Assembly (NCBI GenBank): GCA_019358895.1
Contig: JAHHIG010000005.1
Span: 62,001 to 126,000, forward strand
Origin: Tildeniella nuda ZEHNDER 1965/U140
GTDB lineage: Bacteria > Cyanobacteriota > Cyanobacteriia > Leptolyngbyales > Leptolyngbyaceae
DNA length: 64,000 nucleotides
Reading direction: 5' to 3'
Position numbers and translations under genes: made by a program. Shown here in pieces: positions 8,337 to 18,446 of the stretch (positions within the stretch are counted from its first letter, which is position 1; every line of letters begins with the position of its first letter). Under the pieces are notes generated by a model. It was not told the origin of the DNA and ran no database searches. It saw only the letters and a program-made list of their open reading frames with translations.

Positions 8337-10529
8337 ATGACTAACGAAGAACTGCTGCAAATCATCAAACAAGCTGTCCTCGAGGAAGCAACAGAGCTTG
8401 ATCTTTCTGGCAGCAATTTGACTGCGCTACCGCCCGAAATTGGTCAACTCATCAACCTCAGCAAGCTAAGCCTCCGCCTTAATCGGATAACGAAGCTGCC
8501 ACGCGAAATTTTTCAACTCACTAATCTCAAAAGGCTTTATCTTTACAGCAATCAACTCACGACGCTGCCACCTGAGATTGATCAACTCACTAACCTTAGC
8601 GAACTTGACCTCAGCGACAATCAATTGACAACACTGCCAAGCGAAGTGGGCGAACTTACTAACCTCGAAGCGCTTGATCTTCGCCGTAATCAACTGACAA
8701 CACTACCAAGCGAGGTAGGTCAACTTGTTAACCTCAGAGTACTTGATCTCCGCCATAATCAATTGACGGCACTACCACCAGAGTTGGCACAACTCACTCA
8801 ACTCCGAACGCTAGATATACGAGAGACTGCCCTTCCAATCCCACCAGAGGTTTTGGAGTTACACACTTGGGGTGATCCTGCTGCCATTCTCAACTATTAT
8901 TTGCAGCTTCAGCAAGAACAAACACGTCCTCTCAATGAAGCCAAAATGATAGTGGTTGGACAGGGTAACGTTGGTAAAACGTCTCTGGTGAAGCGCTTGA
9001 TCGAGGGAGTCTTTAACCCACACGAACGCAAAACTGAGGGCATTCAGATTCACTCCTGGCAGTTTCCAGTCAAAGAGCAAACCATTCGCCTCAACGTGTG
9101 GGATTTTGGTGGGCAGGAGATCATGCACGCCACCCATCAGTTCTTTCTCACCAAGCGCAGTCTCTACCTGCTGGTGCTCAATGCCCGTCAGGATGAAGAC
9201 GAAAACCGACTGGAATACTGGCTCAAGATCATCCAGAGCTTTGGCGGCGATTCACCCATCATCATTGTGGGCAATCAGGTCGATCAACAGCCGTTGGATA
9301 TTGATCGCCGTGGCTTGCAGACCAAGTACCCGCAGATCAAAGCCATTGTGGAAACCTCCTGCGAGACGGGTGAGGGCATCGATGCGCTGCGATCGCTCAT
9401 TACACAAGAAGTGGATACACTGGAACACATCTACGACCCGCTGCCCCTCTCCTGGTTTATGCTCAAGCAACAGCTTGAAGCGATCGAGCACGATTACATT
9501 CCCTACACTGAGTATCAGCAGCTCTGCAACGCGCAAGGCATCACCGACGAATTGAGCCAGACCACACTGGTCGGCTTCCTGCACGACCTCGGCATTGTGC
9601 TCAACTTCTGCGACGACCCACGGTTAGAAGATACCCACGTCCTCAATCCGCAGTGGGTGACAAACGGCGTGTATCGCATCCTCAACGACAGACAACTGAT
9701 CACCGAGCATCGGGGCATTCTAGAACGCAGCCACCTCACTCGCATCCTCGATCGCAGCCGCTATCCCCGCAGCAAGCATCTCTTCATCATCGACATGATG
9801 CAAAAGTTTGAACTCTGCTTTGACCTCGAAGGTTTCCACGATCAGAAGTTTCTGCTGCCCGATCTGTTGACCAAAGAAGAACCCTACACTGGAGACTGGC
9901 ACGACGCACTGCCCTTTCAGTATCACTACAAAGTGTTGCCCACCAGCATCATCTCTCGCTTCATCGTCCGCATGAACGACAAGATCCATCAGCACACCTA
10001 CTGGCGCAATGGAGTCGTGCTGGCATACGAAAACAACATCGCGCTGATTAAAGCAGACCGGGAAGATAAGAAAATCTTCATCCGCGTCACGGGCACCGAA
10101 CACGGTCGTCGTCGCTTTCTCACCGTCATTCGTGCCCAGTTTGCTGCCATTCATCAAACCATCCCCAGCTTGGACGTTAAAGAAAAAATTCCTCTACCCC
10201 ATCATCCAGAGATTGAACCGATTGACTATCAGCATTTACTCGCCCTAGAAGAAGTAGAAGAAACTAGCTTCATCCCTACCGGGTTGAAAGAACGAGTGAG
10301 CGTCAAGCAACTGCTTGATGGCATTGAGCCTGAGCGCGTACGAGCAAATCAAATTGTTGAAGAAAATGCAATTCAAGCTTTAGCAATTATAGAAAGGCAA
10401 CTGCAAGAAAAAGTAAGCGCTCAAACAACTGAATTGGAGATGTATCAAAAATTGTTAAAAGCCAAGCTTCTGGAGTCTAAACGGGCAACAAGATTGGACA
10501 CTGAAACAAAAAATGAGGATGCTGAGTAA
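8337..10529 (+). CDS. LRR-Roc-COR GTPase (Roco family)
   Basis: From ATG 8337 (an in-frame TTG lies at 8331) the protein is 730 residues. Residues about 15-165 are six to seven 23-residue leucine-rich repeats of the LxxLDLSDNQLTTLPSEVGE type. A Roc GTPase follows: P-loop GQGNVGKTS (about 207), switch II WDFGGQE (about 254), and NQVD (about 311) for guanine recognition. A COR dimerisation region fills about 390-600. The last 60 residues (QALAIIERQLQEKVSAQ onward) are strongly helical and coiled-coil-like. There is no kinase domain and no fused effector. A TIR protein follows 33 nt after the stop. In this family GTP binding controls dimerisation; a sensor role through the LRR is inferred. Confidence 0.93.
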   Translation: MTNEELLQIIKQAVLEEATELDLSGSNLTALPPEIGQLINLSKLSLRLNRITKLPREIFQLTNLKRLYLYSNQLTTLPPEIDQLTNLSELDLSDNQLTTLPSEVGELTNLEALDLRRNQLTTLPSEVGQLVNLRVLDLRHNQLTALPPELAQLTQLRTLDIRETALPIPPEVLELHTWGDPAAILNYYLQLQQEQTRPLNEAKMIVVGQGNVGKTSLVKRLIEGVFNPHERKTEGIQIHSWQFPVKEQTIRLNVWDFGGQEIMHATHQFFLTKRSLYLLVLNARQDEDENRLEYWLKIIQSFGGDSPIIIVGNQVDQQPLDIDRRGLQTKYPQIKAIVETSCETGEGIDALRSLITQEVDTLEHIYDPLPLSWFMLKQQLEAIEHDYIPYTEYQQLCNAQGITDELSQTTLVGFLHDLGIVLNFCDDPRLEDTHVLNPQWVTNGVYRILNDRQLITEHRGILERSHLTRILDRSRYPRSKHLFIIDMMQKFELCFDLEGFHDQKFLLPDLLTKEEPYTGDWHDALPFQYHYKVLPTSIISRFIVRMNDKIHQHTYWRNGVVLAYENNIALIKADREDKKIFIRVTGTEHGRRRFLTVIRAQFAAIHQTIPSLDVKEKIPLPHHPEIEPIDYQHLLALEEVEETSFIPTGLKERVSVKQLLDGIEPERVRANQIVEENAIQALAIIERQLQEKVSAQTTELEMYQKLLKAKLLESKRATRLDTETKNEDAE

Positions 10530-10562
10530 TTTGTTGGCACTTAAATTCTCTTTCTAATTGAC

Positions 10563-11336
10563 ATGGAAAAAGATGATCTACTTCGAGCTATGAAAGAAAG
10601 CTACAACATGCTTATTAAAGCAAAAGAAGCGAAATGCCAAGAAGAAATTGAGACGGCTAGGATTGAAGAAAGAAAAATATTATTAGATGCAATGCTGGAA
10701 ATATTTCAAGGAGATTCAAGTCTTTCTGAAACTTCAAATGTTTTGAATGCTCTTAGCGAGATTCTTCTTGCATCAAAGCCTAGCAAGGAAGTTTTTATTT
10801 CATATGCCTGGGGTGATGAGCGGGAAGCATTCGTCAACCGACTTGATGCGTCTTTGCAAGAAAAAGGTATCACCATCATTCGTGACAAACGAGAAGTAGT
10901 TTACAAAGAATCGATCCAGTCATTTATGGAACGCATAGGGCGTGGAAAGTGTGTCATCGCAGTCATCAGCGATAAATACTTGAGATCTCCTAACTGTATG
11001 TTTGAGTTAGTACAAGTCTCAAAAAACGGTAAATTTCATGATCGCATTTTCCCTATCGTCTTATCAGATGCTGACATCTACAAGCCAATACAGCGAATCA
11101 AATATATTAAACATTGGGAAGATGAAACTAAAGCGCTCGACGAGGCAATGAGAGGAGTAAGCGCTGCTCATTTGCAAGGCTTCCGCGACGAAATTGATCA
11201 ATACACCGAAATCCGCAACACCATTGCCGCACTGACAGACATCTTCAAAAATATGAATACGCTCACGCCCGATCTTCATAGTCAGGATGATTTTGAGGCG
11301 TTGTTTACCGCGATCGAACGTCGGCTAAACGCATAG
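10563..11336 (+). CDS. TIR-domain protein with N-terminal coiled coil
   Basis: The 257-residue protein has a charged helical N-terminus (about residues 1-70), then a TIR domain beginning KEVFISYAWGDE (about 75-86). The alphaC segment SDKYLRSPNCMFELV puts a glutamate (E148) where NAD-cleaving TIR domains have their catalytic Glu. The BB-loop region is RDKREVVYKESIQSF. The tail has another helix pair. The gene is more AT-rich than its neighbours in its first 500 bp and lacks HIP1 sites until its last 30 bp, which suggests acquisition by transfer. Co-transcription with the Roco gene is likely (33-nt gap). NADase or cyclic-ADP-ribose signalling is inferred from the family and not shown. Confidence 0.88.
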   Translation: MEKDDLLRAMKESYNMLIKAKEAKCQEEIETARIEERKILLDAMLEIFQGDSSLSETSNVLNALSEILLASKPSKEVFISYAWGDEREAFVNRLDASLQEKGITIIRDKREVVYKESIQSFMERIGRGKCVIAVISDKYLRSPNCMFELVQVSKNGKFHDRIFPIVLSDADIYKPIQRIKYIKHWEDETKALDEAMRGVSAAHLQGFRDEIDQYTEIRNTIAALTDIFKNMNTLTPDLHSQDDFEALFTAIERRLNA

Positions 11337-11653
11337 CTACGATCGCTCCTCACAGCCAACTCTAATTCCTGCGCGATTTGCCAGTTGAATAAATGCTATT
11401 CATTCTAAGCTAATCTCTCTGCGATCGCTTCTGTTGCCTTCGTTTGTTAAGGTCGAGCGCACAAGCTTTACGCGGTGGAAAACAAGGCGATCGCCCCTCT
11501 TCCAAATTCAGTGAAGCATCACGAAACCCAACACACGTTCTGAAGTGAGCGATCGACTCTCCAAGCTAAAGTTCAAAGTGGCAAGAGAGAGATGCCGAAT
11601 ACTGAGCAAACTATCCAGAGGGTTGATCGAATGATCGTCGCTCCAGTGCCAGT
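11337..11653. other. Intergenic region after the TIR gene, no gene seen
   Basis: This stretch contains five or six GCGATC/GATCGC sites and short runs but no open reading frame with recognisable similarity. It leads into the 21-bp array. Either a lost gene or spacer DNA would look like this. Confidence 0.45.
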
Positions 11654-12010
11654 GAGCGATCGGTTGATTGAGCGAGAAAGCTGATTTTCATTTTGCTTAA
11701 GCGACATCTGATTCGACTGGAGCGTTTGTTTGTTTAGCTCGACCACTCATAAGTATTACTTAAGCATTTATTTGTTTTGCTTAAGCGTTTGTTGATTTCA
11801 CTTAAGCGTTAATTGATTTTGCTTGAGTGTTTGTTTGTTTCACTCAAGCATTCATCAGTAATGCATAAGCAATAGTCGATTTCGTTCAAGCGTTTGTTGA
11901 TTCTGCTGGTTGATTAGTGAAAAACGTTAGAGCAATCAGCTTTTTTGCTTCAGTGTTGGCTGTATTTGCTTGAACGTTAAGGCATTTCGCTTAAATGGCT
12001 ACCTGACATC
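11654..12010. repeat. 21-bp-period degenerate tandem array (array A), about 17 units
   Basis: Units start at 11696, 11717, 11738, 11759, 11780, 11801, 11822, 11843, 11864, 11885 and so on, always 21 bp apart, with weaker units extending to 11654 and 12010. The plus-strand unit begins CTTAAGCGTTTGTTGATT. Units differ by many substitutions, but no indel breaks the phase. Plus-strand frames contain frequent stops. One minus-strand frame reads as a heptapeptide repeat close to EINKRLS but has several TAA/TGA stops, so it is not an intact gene. It is not a CRISPR: there are no spacers. Confidence 0.85.
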
Positions 12011-12102
12011 AGTCATTAATATTAAAGCGGTGAGAGGCGATCGTGCCTTCTGGGTCGCTAAGTGTTTACCATAAAGGCAGTCAATCACATAAGGCTTTAG
12101 CA

Positions 12103-12531
12103 ATGCGACTACTCCACACCATGCTGCGCGTTGGCAACTTAGACGAATCTCTCAAGTTTTACTGCGATGTGCTCGGTATGACGTTGCTGCGTCGCAAAGA
12201 TTATCCCGGTGGTGAATTTACACTGGCGTTTGTGGGCTACGGCGACGAAGCCGACCATACCGTTTTGGAGCTTACCTACAACTGGGGCACTGAGTCATAC
12301 AATCTCGGCGATGCCTACGGTCACATTGCGATCGGCGTTGATGATATTTACGCCACCTGTGCCAACATTCGCGATCGAGGCGGCAAGATTACCCGCGAAC
12401 CAGGAGCCATGAAGCACGGTTCGACTGTGATTGCCTTTGTTGAAGATCCCAACGGCTACAAGGTTGAGTTGATTCAACTCCGCAACCAGACGGCAGCAGC
12501 AGAACAGCAGCCACAAGCGGCGAGGGTTTGA
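12103..12531 (+). CDS. gloA: Lactoylglutathione lyase (glyoxalase I)
   Basis: From ATG 12103 the enzyme is 142 residues, the usual length; the GTG at 12043 would add 20 unrelated residues. It has the duplicated VOC fold and all four metal ligands in context: His in [10 protein letters not shown], Glu in VLELTYNWG, His in [12 protein letters not shown] and Glu in YKVELIQL. It isomerises the methylglyoxal-glutathione hemithioacetal to S-lactoylglutathione in the cytoplasm. It is monocistronic; repeats follow its stop codon directly. Confidence 0.93.
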   Translation: MRLLHTMLRVGNLDESLKFYCDVLGMTLLRRKDYPGGEFTLAFVGYGDEADHTVLELTYNWGTESYNLGDAYGHIAIGVDDIYATCANIRDRGGKITREPGAMKHGSTVIAFVEDPNGYKVELIQLRNQTAAAEQQPQAARV

Positions 12532-12911
12532 GGCAGAAGGCAGAGGGAGTTTTTGGTTTTTGGTTGTTAGTTGTTAGAAGGAGTCAGAAGGAGTCAGAAG
12601 GGTGAGTGGGGAGTGGGGTGGAAAGGCTAAAGGATGTAGCTTGGTTCCCGAAGGTAGGCTAAAAGCTGACCGCTCGACAGAAGGCAAGAGGCAAGAGGAG
12701 TTTTTACCGATTAGTTTTAGTTTTTAGAAGAACGCACGAAAAGCTCATGCACCAACAACTAACAACTGGTTTAACTCAAAACTCCTCACCCCTCACTCCT
12801 CACTCCTCACCCCTCACTCCTCACTTCCAATTACCGTGTAAACTCCTGATAGGGCTTAGCTAGGACTGTCTTTGTGTATAGGCAGACCGAAAACTGTGTG
12901 AGGAGTGCAGC
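12532..12911. repeat. Repeat-filled intergenic region
   Basis: The 380-bp gap holds GGAGTCAGAA direct repeats (about 12579-12600), purine-rich GAGTGGGGAGTGGGG, and at 12780-12825 a clean 7-bp-period run of CTCCTCA / CCCCTCA units. No gene is visible. The promoter of the downstream porin must lie in the last 100 bp; none was assigned. Confidence 0.8.
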
Positions 12912-14534
12912 GTGAAAGGAACAGTCTGGTTAGTGGGAGGGCTAAGCGCTCTGGAGATGCTTGGTCTGGTGGTTCCTGGCTGGGCAACCCCTGCCCCAAA
13001 AGAGGGATCTGTCCATAGTTCAGAGACACCAACGACCGCTGTGTCGGACGATCGTCCTCTATCTCGCTGTGCTGCAATACCACAACAGATTCAGCCTGAT
13101 GTGCTTGAAGCGACTTGTGAAGCGCCACCTGATGGCTCTATGGCTCAGGTGCGATCGGTCAACGAACTGAGTGATGTGCGCCCGACCGATTGGGCATACC
13201 AGACTCTACAGGCACTATCAGAACGTTATGGTGTGGCGATCGGCTACCCAGATGGTACTTTTCGCGGCAATCAAGCATTGACACGCAACGAATTCGCGGC
13301 AGCAGTGGCGCGTGTGCTGGATGCCATCTCGCAGCAATATGTGTCGAATCAGGGGAATGTTACCCAGCTACGAGAAGATTTTGCCACAGCACAACAGCTT
13401 CAGGCATCCTACACGCGCATTGCGACTGATTTACGCGATCGTTTGAATCAGCTCGACAGTCAGGTTTCCACCCTGGATCAGAAGCAATTTTCAACCACGA
13501 CTCAACTGAAGGGGCAAACCGTGATCGGGTTGACGGATGGCTCCAATGCCCGCAGCACCGTTCTGTTTCGCACGCGCTTAGACTTAAGAACGAGCTTTGC
13601 GCCGAATACCTTGCTGCGTACCCAGCTAGAGGCTGGCAATAATGGGAACGACGCGATCGGACGTGCCCAAAATCGCGGACAAAACCTGCTGGGCACACTC
13701 GGCTTGCTGGCGGATGGCGGGGGTTTGGACTATGTCGGTGTAGACAGCACCGTGCGGCTGAGCAAGCTGTACTATACCTTTCAGCCTGCGGCAGGGTTTG
13801 AGTTAACAGTCGGAGCACGCGTGTCACCGCGAGACTTTATTGACTACAACCGCTTTGCCAATGACTCTACCGAAAACTTCTCCTCCAGCTTCTTCACTAA
13901 CAATCCGCTGATTGTGCAGAATCAAATCGATCGCCCCGGTGGTGCAGGAGCCGTCTTGACCTGGAAGCCTGCAACCTTACCACTGACAGTGCGAGCGCTG
14001 TATGTTGCAGCCGATGCGGAACGCCCGAACGGTGGTATCACTGAAGGCGGCTTGTTTGGCGATCGCAACCAGGGCAGTCTGGAAGTCGAATACGACTTCA
14101 GCAAAGACATCATTGCTCGACTGCAATTCACCAAAGCGACCGTTAACAATGTTGATATCTTCGCAGGCGGCATCAATGCTGAATGGTCACTCAACCGTCA
14201 GCTTGCCGTTTTTGGTCGGTTTGCGATCGGCAGCTACGAGGGCTTTAACCCACTACTCAACCAGAATTTAGACTTAACGCCCAAAAGCTGGGCGATCGGC
14301 GTTATCGCCCGTCGCCTGTTCATTCCTGGATCAACCGCAGGACTAGCGATCGGTCAACCTTTCGTCGAAAAAGATCTCGGCGATGCCACACAAACCAACC
14401 TCGAAGTGTTCTACAGCTTTCTGCTCAACGACAATATCAGCGTGACTCCCGCAGTGACTGTAGTGACAAACCCCAACAATCGCGATCGCGGTACTATTTT
14501 TGAATGGTTATTGCGGTTGGTTTACTCGTTCTGA
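12912..14534 (+). CDS. SLH-domain outer-membrane porin (iron-uptake/OprB-type)
   Basis: The 540-residue protein starts at GTG with a signal peptide ending near GWATPAP. An S-layer-homology domain lies at about 80-140 (DVRPTDWAYQTLQALSERYG, GYPDGTFRGNQALTRNEFAA), which anchors the protein to peptidoglycan. A coiled-coil segment follows at about 145-190. The rest is a beta-barrel rich in alternating strands and ends in the aromatic YSF, the usual signal for outer-membrane assembly. This architecture is standard for cyanobacterial Som/iron-uptake porins that let inorganic ions through. Substrate cannot be told from sequence. Confidence 0.9.
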   Translation: MKGTVWLVGGLSALEMLGLVVPGWATPAPKEGSVHSSETPTTAVSDDRPLSRCAAIPQQIQPDVLEATCEAPPDGSMAQVRSVNELSDVRPTDWAYQTLQALSERYGVAIGYPDGTFRGNQALTRNEFAAAVARVLDAISQQYVSNQGNVTQLREDFATAQQLQASYTRIATDLRDRLNQLDSQVSTLDQKQFSTTTQLKGQTVIGLTDGSNARSTVLFRTRLDLRTSFAPNTLLRTQLEAGNNGNDAIGRAQNRGQNLLGTLGLLADGGGLDYVGVDSTVRLSKLYYTFQPAAGFELTVGARVSPRDFIDYNRFANDSTENFSSSFFTNNPLIVQNQIDRPGGAGAVLTWKPATLPLTVRALYVAADAERPNGGITEGGLFGDRNQGSLEVEYDFSKDIIARLQFTKATVNNVDIFAGGINAEWSLNRQLAVFGRFAIGSYEGFNPLLNQNLDLTPKSWAIGVIARRLFIPGSTAGLAIGQPFVEKDLGDATQTNLEVFYSFLLNDNISVTPAVTVVTNPNNRDRGTIFEWLLRLVYSF

Positions 14535-14543
14535 GGAAGCGAT

Positions 14544-14700
<157 letters not shown>

Positions 14701-14757
14701 CGCTATACTGAAAACGCTGGCACACCGTATATTTACTTGTAAGTTTAAGAATCACAA

Positions 14758-17457
14758 ATGCAGCCCACTGACCCGAATAAGTTCACCGACAAAGCATGGG
14801 AAGCGATCGTACAGGCGCAGGATGTTGTTCGCCGCTACAAGCAACAGCAACTGGAAGTAGAGCACCTGATTATCACTCTGTTGGAACAAAAAGACGGGCT
14901 GGCAGCGAAGGTATTTACGAAAGCAGGCGTTGATACAACTCGCTTGGGGCAGCAAATTGAGGACTTTGTGCGACGACAGCCCAAAGTGCCTAGCAACGAT
15001 CAGCTTTACCTGGGACGCAACCTGGATATCATGCTCGATCGCGCCGACGAAGCGCGAGAAGACTGGCAGGATGAATTCATTTCGGTCGAACATTTGTTGC
15101 TGGGCTTTGCGACTGATTCGCGGCTAGGCTTGCGGCTGCTGCGAGGCTTTAATCTGGATGTCAAACAGCTAGAGACCGTCATTCGTGACGTGCGCGGTAG
15201 CCAAAAAGTGACGGATCAAAACCCCGAAAACCGCTATGCAGCGCTAGAAAAGTATGGGCAAGATCTCACCGAAAAAGCACGGGCAGGTAAAACCGATCCA
15301 GTCATTGGTCGGGATGAAGAAATTCGGCGGGTGGTGCGGGTACTGTCTCGTCGTACAAAGAATAATCCCGTGCTGATTGGTGAACCGGGTGTTGGCAAAA
15401 CGGCGATCATTGAGGCATTGGCGCAGCGGATCGTCAACGGCGATGTCCCAGAATCGCTCAAAAATCGACGGCTGATCTCGCTGGATATGGGTTCGCTGAT
15501 CGCTGGTGCTAAGTTTCGCGGCGATTTCGAGGATCGGCTGCGATCGATTCTCAAAGAGGTCATCCACTCTGATGGACAAATCGTACTGTTCATCGACGAA
15601 ATTCATCAGGTCGTTGGTGCTGGAGCCGCTCAGGGCACAATGGATGCAGGTAATCTGCTGAAGCCCATGCTGGCGCGAGGCGAACTCCGCTGCATTGGCG
15701 CAACGACGATCGACGAATACCGCAAATACATTGAAAAAGATGCCGCTCTGGAACGTCGCTTTCAGCAGGTGTTTGTCGATCAGCCCAGTGTAGAAGACGC
15801 AATCTCCATCCTGAGGGGACTGAAAGAACGCTACGAAGTGCATCATGGGGTCAAAATCACCGATTCAGCTCTGGTTGCTGCTGCCACGCTTTCGTCTCGC
15901 TACATCGCCGATCGCTTCTTACCCGACAAGGCGATCGATCTAATCGATGAAGCCGCCGCCAATCTGAAAATGGAAATCACCTCCAAGCCCGCCGAACTGG
16001 AGATGTACGATCGGCGTATCATGCAGCTTGAGATGGAAAAGCTGTCGTTAGAAACCGAAAAGCAAAACCCTGGCAATGTCTTTGGTGCGGGTCGCTCTGC
16101 CCAGGATCGGCTCGATCGCATTGATCAAGAAATGGCGCAGTTGCTCGGAAAGCAAGAACAGCTTAACTCTCACTGGCAGAACGAGAAGCGCTTGCTAGAT
16201 GGCATCAACGCCAAAAAAGAAGAAGAAGAGCAAATCGAACTCCAAATTCAGCAGCTCAAGCGAGAGGCAGACCTCGCTAAGGCAAGCGAAGAATACGAGC
16301 GCAACACCAAACTCAAGAAAGCAGGTGAACTGTTCCACGCTGTCTTGCCACGCATTCGAGATGAGCGCGGCGCGTATGAAGCACAGCTTCGAGTCATTCA
16401 ATCCGATGGTGGTGCCCTGCTGCGCGAACAAGTCACCGAGTCCGATATCGCCGAAATCGTTGCTACCTGGACGGGCATTCCCGTCAATCGCCTGCTAGAA
16501 ACCGAACGGCAAAAGCTGCTCCAGTTAGAAAGCCATCTTCATCAACGCGTTGTTGGACAAGTTGAAGCGGTCGAAGCCGTCTCCGCTGCCATCCGTCGTG
16601 CCCGTGCAGGGATGAAAGATCCTGGACGACCGATCGGCTCTTTCCTCTTCATGGGACCCACCGGAGTCGGCAAAACGGAACTTGCCCGTGCCTTGGCACA
16701 ATCTCTCTTTGACGCAGACGATGCCATGATCCGGCTTGACATGTCGGAATACATGGATAAAAGTTCGGTCATGCGGGTCATTGGCGCACCACCGGGATAC
16801 ATTGGCTATGAAGAAGGCGGACAGTTGACTGAATCCGTCCGCCGCAAACCCTATGCGGTCGTGCTGCTGGATGAAGTCGAAAAGGCACATCCCGACGTAT
16901 TCAACATTCTGTTGCAAGTGCTGGATGACGGACGGATTACCGATGGACAGGGACGCACCACTGACTTTTGCAATACCGTCATTGTGATGACGAGCAACAT
17001 CGGCAGTGACCATATTCTCGATCTGTCAGGCGATGACGATCGCTACGACGAAATGCAGGAGCGCGTGACGGATGCATTGCGATCGCACTTTCGTCCCGAA
17101 TTTCTCAACCGTGTAGACGACATCATTCTCTTCCACACGCTTACGCGCAGCGAACTCAGCCAGATCGTGCGACTCCAACTCAACCGCATTCAGTCCCTGC
17201 TGGCAGACCAGAAACTTACCCTGGAACTCACCACCACAGCTCAAAACTTCATTGCTGCCGCAGGCTACGACCCAACCTACGGCGCTCGTCCGCTGAAGCG
17301 TGCGATTCAACGCCAACTGCAAAACCCGATCGCCACCAAAATTCTCGAAAACACCTTCACCGAAGGCGACACCATCTTGATTGATCTGGTTGATGATGCG
17401 TTGACCTTTAACAAGAAGCCAGTCGCTGCCAACAGTGAGCTTTCAGCCGTCAACTGA
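14758..17457 (+). CDS. clpB: ClpB-type AAA+ disaggregase
   Basis: The 899-residue protein has the complete ClpB layout: N-domain with two Clp repeats (1-150), first AAA+ module with GEPGVGKTA and [12 protein letters not shown], a coiled-coil middle domain (about 410-535, [13 protein letters not shown] onward), second AAA+ module with GPTGVGKTE and [13 protein letters not shown], and the C-terminal D2-small domain. It works with DnaK to solubilise aggregates. There is no IGF/L loop for ClpP binding, so it is not ClpC. Cyanobacteria commonly hold two ClpB proteins; the N-terminus with [10 protein letters not shown] resembles the ClpB2 type, but this is a weak assignment. It converges with plmA, with 5 bp between stops. 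Confidence 0.95.
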   Translation: MQPTDPNKFTDKAWEAIVQAQDVVRRYKQQQLEVEHLIITLLEQKDGLAAKVFTKAGVDTTRLGQQIEDFVRRQPKVPSNDQLYLGRNLDIMLDRADEAREDWQDEFISVEHLLLGFATDSRLGLRLLRGFNLDVKQLETVIRDVRGSQKVTDQNPENRYAALEKYGQDLTEKARAGKTDPVIGRDEEIRRVVRVLSRRTKNNPVLIGEPGVGKTAIIEALAQRIVNGDVPESLKNRRLISLDMGSLIAGAKFRGDFEDRLRSILKEVIHSDGQIVLFIDEIHQVVGAGAAQGTMDAGNLLKPMLARGELRCIGATTIDEYRKYIEKDAALERRFQQVFVDQPSVEDAISILRGLKERYEVHHGVKITDSALVAAATLSSRYIADRFLPDKAIDLIDEAAANLKMEITSKPAELEMYDRRIMQLEMEKLSLETEKQNPGNVFGAGRSAQDRLDRIDQEMAQLLGKQEQLNSHWQNEKRLLDGINAKKEEEEQIELQIQQLKREADLAKASEEYERNTKLKKAGELFHAVLPRIRDERGAYEAQLRVIQSDGGALLREQVTESDIAEIVATWTGIPVNRLLETERQKLLQLESHLHQRVVGQVEAVEAVSAAIRRARAGMKDPGRPIGSFLFMGPTGVGKTELARALAQSLFDADDAMIRLDMSEYMDKSSVMRVIGAPPGYIGYEEGGQLTESVRRKPYAVVLLDEVEKAHPDVFNILLQVLDDGRITDGQGRTTDFCNTVIVMTSNIGSDHILDLSGDDDRYDEMQERVTDALRSHFRPEFLNRVDDIILFHTLTRSELSQIVRLQLNRIQSLLADQKLTLELTTTAQNFIAAAGYDPTYGARPLKRAIQRQLQNPIATKILENTFTEGDTILIDLVDDALTFNKKPVAANSELSAVN

Positions 17458-17462
17458 CACGC

Positions 17463-18446
17463 TTACTCCAAGCCAAGCTCTCGTTTTAGCAGCTCGATCG
17501 ACTTTGAAACGATGAAGTTTTCACAGCAAACGAGTTGTGGTGGACGGATCAAGTCTTCTCTCGCCGCAGAGATGGCGGTCTTGACGGCGTTACAGCTTGC
17601 CTGATCGCTAATGATCGTTTGGGCACTGCGAACAATCGCACCTAGCTTGTAGCCATCGCCCACTTGAGCCGTCATCACCAGCAGTTCTTCGCCTCGCAAA
17701 CTGTGAATAATCACTTCCGCCACGCCGACTGTACCGGAACTAAGGCTCACAACTCCAATACAGGTGCCTTTTGCAAGCCGCTTGATGAGCTTGATTTCGG
17801 CATCAAAGTCATAAATATCAACGGGGATCACGCGCACCGATTTGGGAGCGGCGATCGCCTCTGCCTGAGCAATGAAATACCGACTGGTGACAACCGTACC
17901 AGAGCGGGTTTGATCAAGAATTTGATCCAGCTCTTCGATCGGCACCAACTGCACCGGAATATTGAGCGCTCGCTCCAACTCACGTACAATCACTTCACCT
18001 GCACCAATATCGTGCGTGGGAGCCGTCACCAGCACCTGAGCACTACAGCGCAGCCGCCAATCAATTTCTGCCAGAAAGAGTTCCCGCGCCTGATTCAGCG
18101 AACAGCCCCGCTTCAGCAAGTCGTCCAGGCTATTTTGCACCACCTTATAGGCTTCGGGATGCTGGTCAAGAATGGGCGATCGCACTTTTGCCACATCTTC
18201 ATGCGCTTGATCTCGCACATAGATACCAGAACCTGCTTGCGCGTCAACCACGCCTGCATCTTCAAGCTGACGATAAACCTTACTAATCGTATTGCGATGT
18301 AAGCCTGTCTGCATCGCCAATTGACGTGTGCTGGGCAGTCGATGTCCTGGTGGATACTGACGCGACGCGATCGCAAACAGAATTTGGTTGTAAAGCTGTG
18401 TCGATGCTGGAATGTCGCTTTCCGTCTGAATATGAAACTGAACCAT
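17463..18446 (-). CDS. plmA: GntR-family regulator, PlmA type
   Basis: The 327-residue protein has an N-terminal GntR winged helix (residues 10-80: PASTQLYNQILFAIASRQYP, HRLPSTRQLAMQTGLHRNTI). The long C-terminal part is not an aminotransferase, FCD or UTRA domain by eye; it has the length and sequence character of the cyanobacterium-specific PlmA group (PlmA of Anabaena, Sll1961 of Synechocystis). PlmA members bind the PII partner PipX and affect plasmid maintenance and photosystem stoichiometry. The repeated GATGCAGCA motif 90-110 bp upstream of the start is a possible operator. Confidence 0.85.
   Translation of the reverse strand: MVQFHIQTESDIPASTQLYNQILFAIASRQYPPGHRLPSTRQLAMQTGLHRNTISKVYRQLEDAGVVDAQAGSGIYVRDQAHEDVAKVRSPILDQHPEAYKVVQNSLDDLLKRGCSLNQARELFLAEIDWRLRCSAQVLVTAPTHDIGAGEVIVRELERALNIPVQLVPIEELDQILDQTRSGTVVTSRYFIAQAEAIAAPKSVRVIPVDIYDFDAEIKLIKRLAKGTCIGVVSLSSGTVGVAEVIIHSLRGEELLVMTAQVGDGYKLGAIVRSAQTIISDQASCNAVKTAISAAREDLIRPPQLVCCENFIVSKSIELLKRELGLE

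Noticed and set aside
11654-12010. CRISPR array
   Set aside because: Units are directly adjacent at 21 bp with no unique spacers, they are degenerate, and there are no cas genes in the window.
13360-13827. 155-codon minus-strand open frame inside the porin gene
   Set aside because: Antisense shadow; the plus-strand SLH-porin frame is clearly coding.
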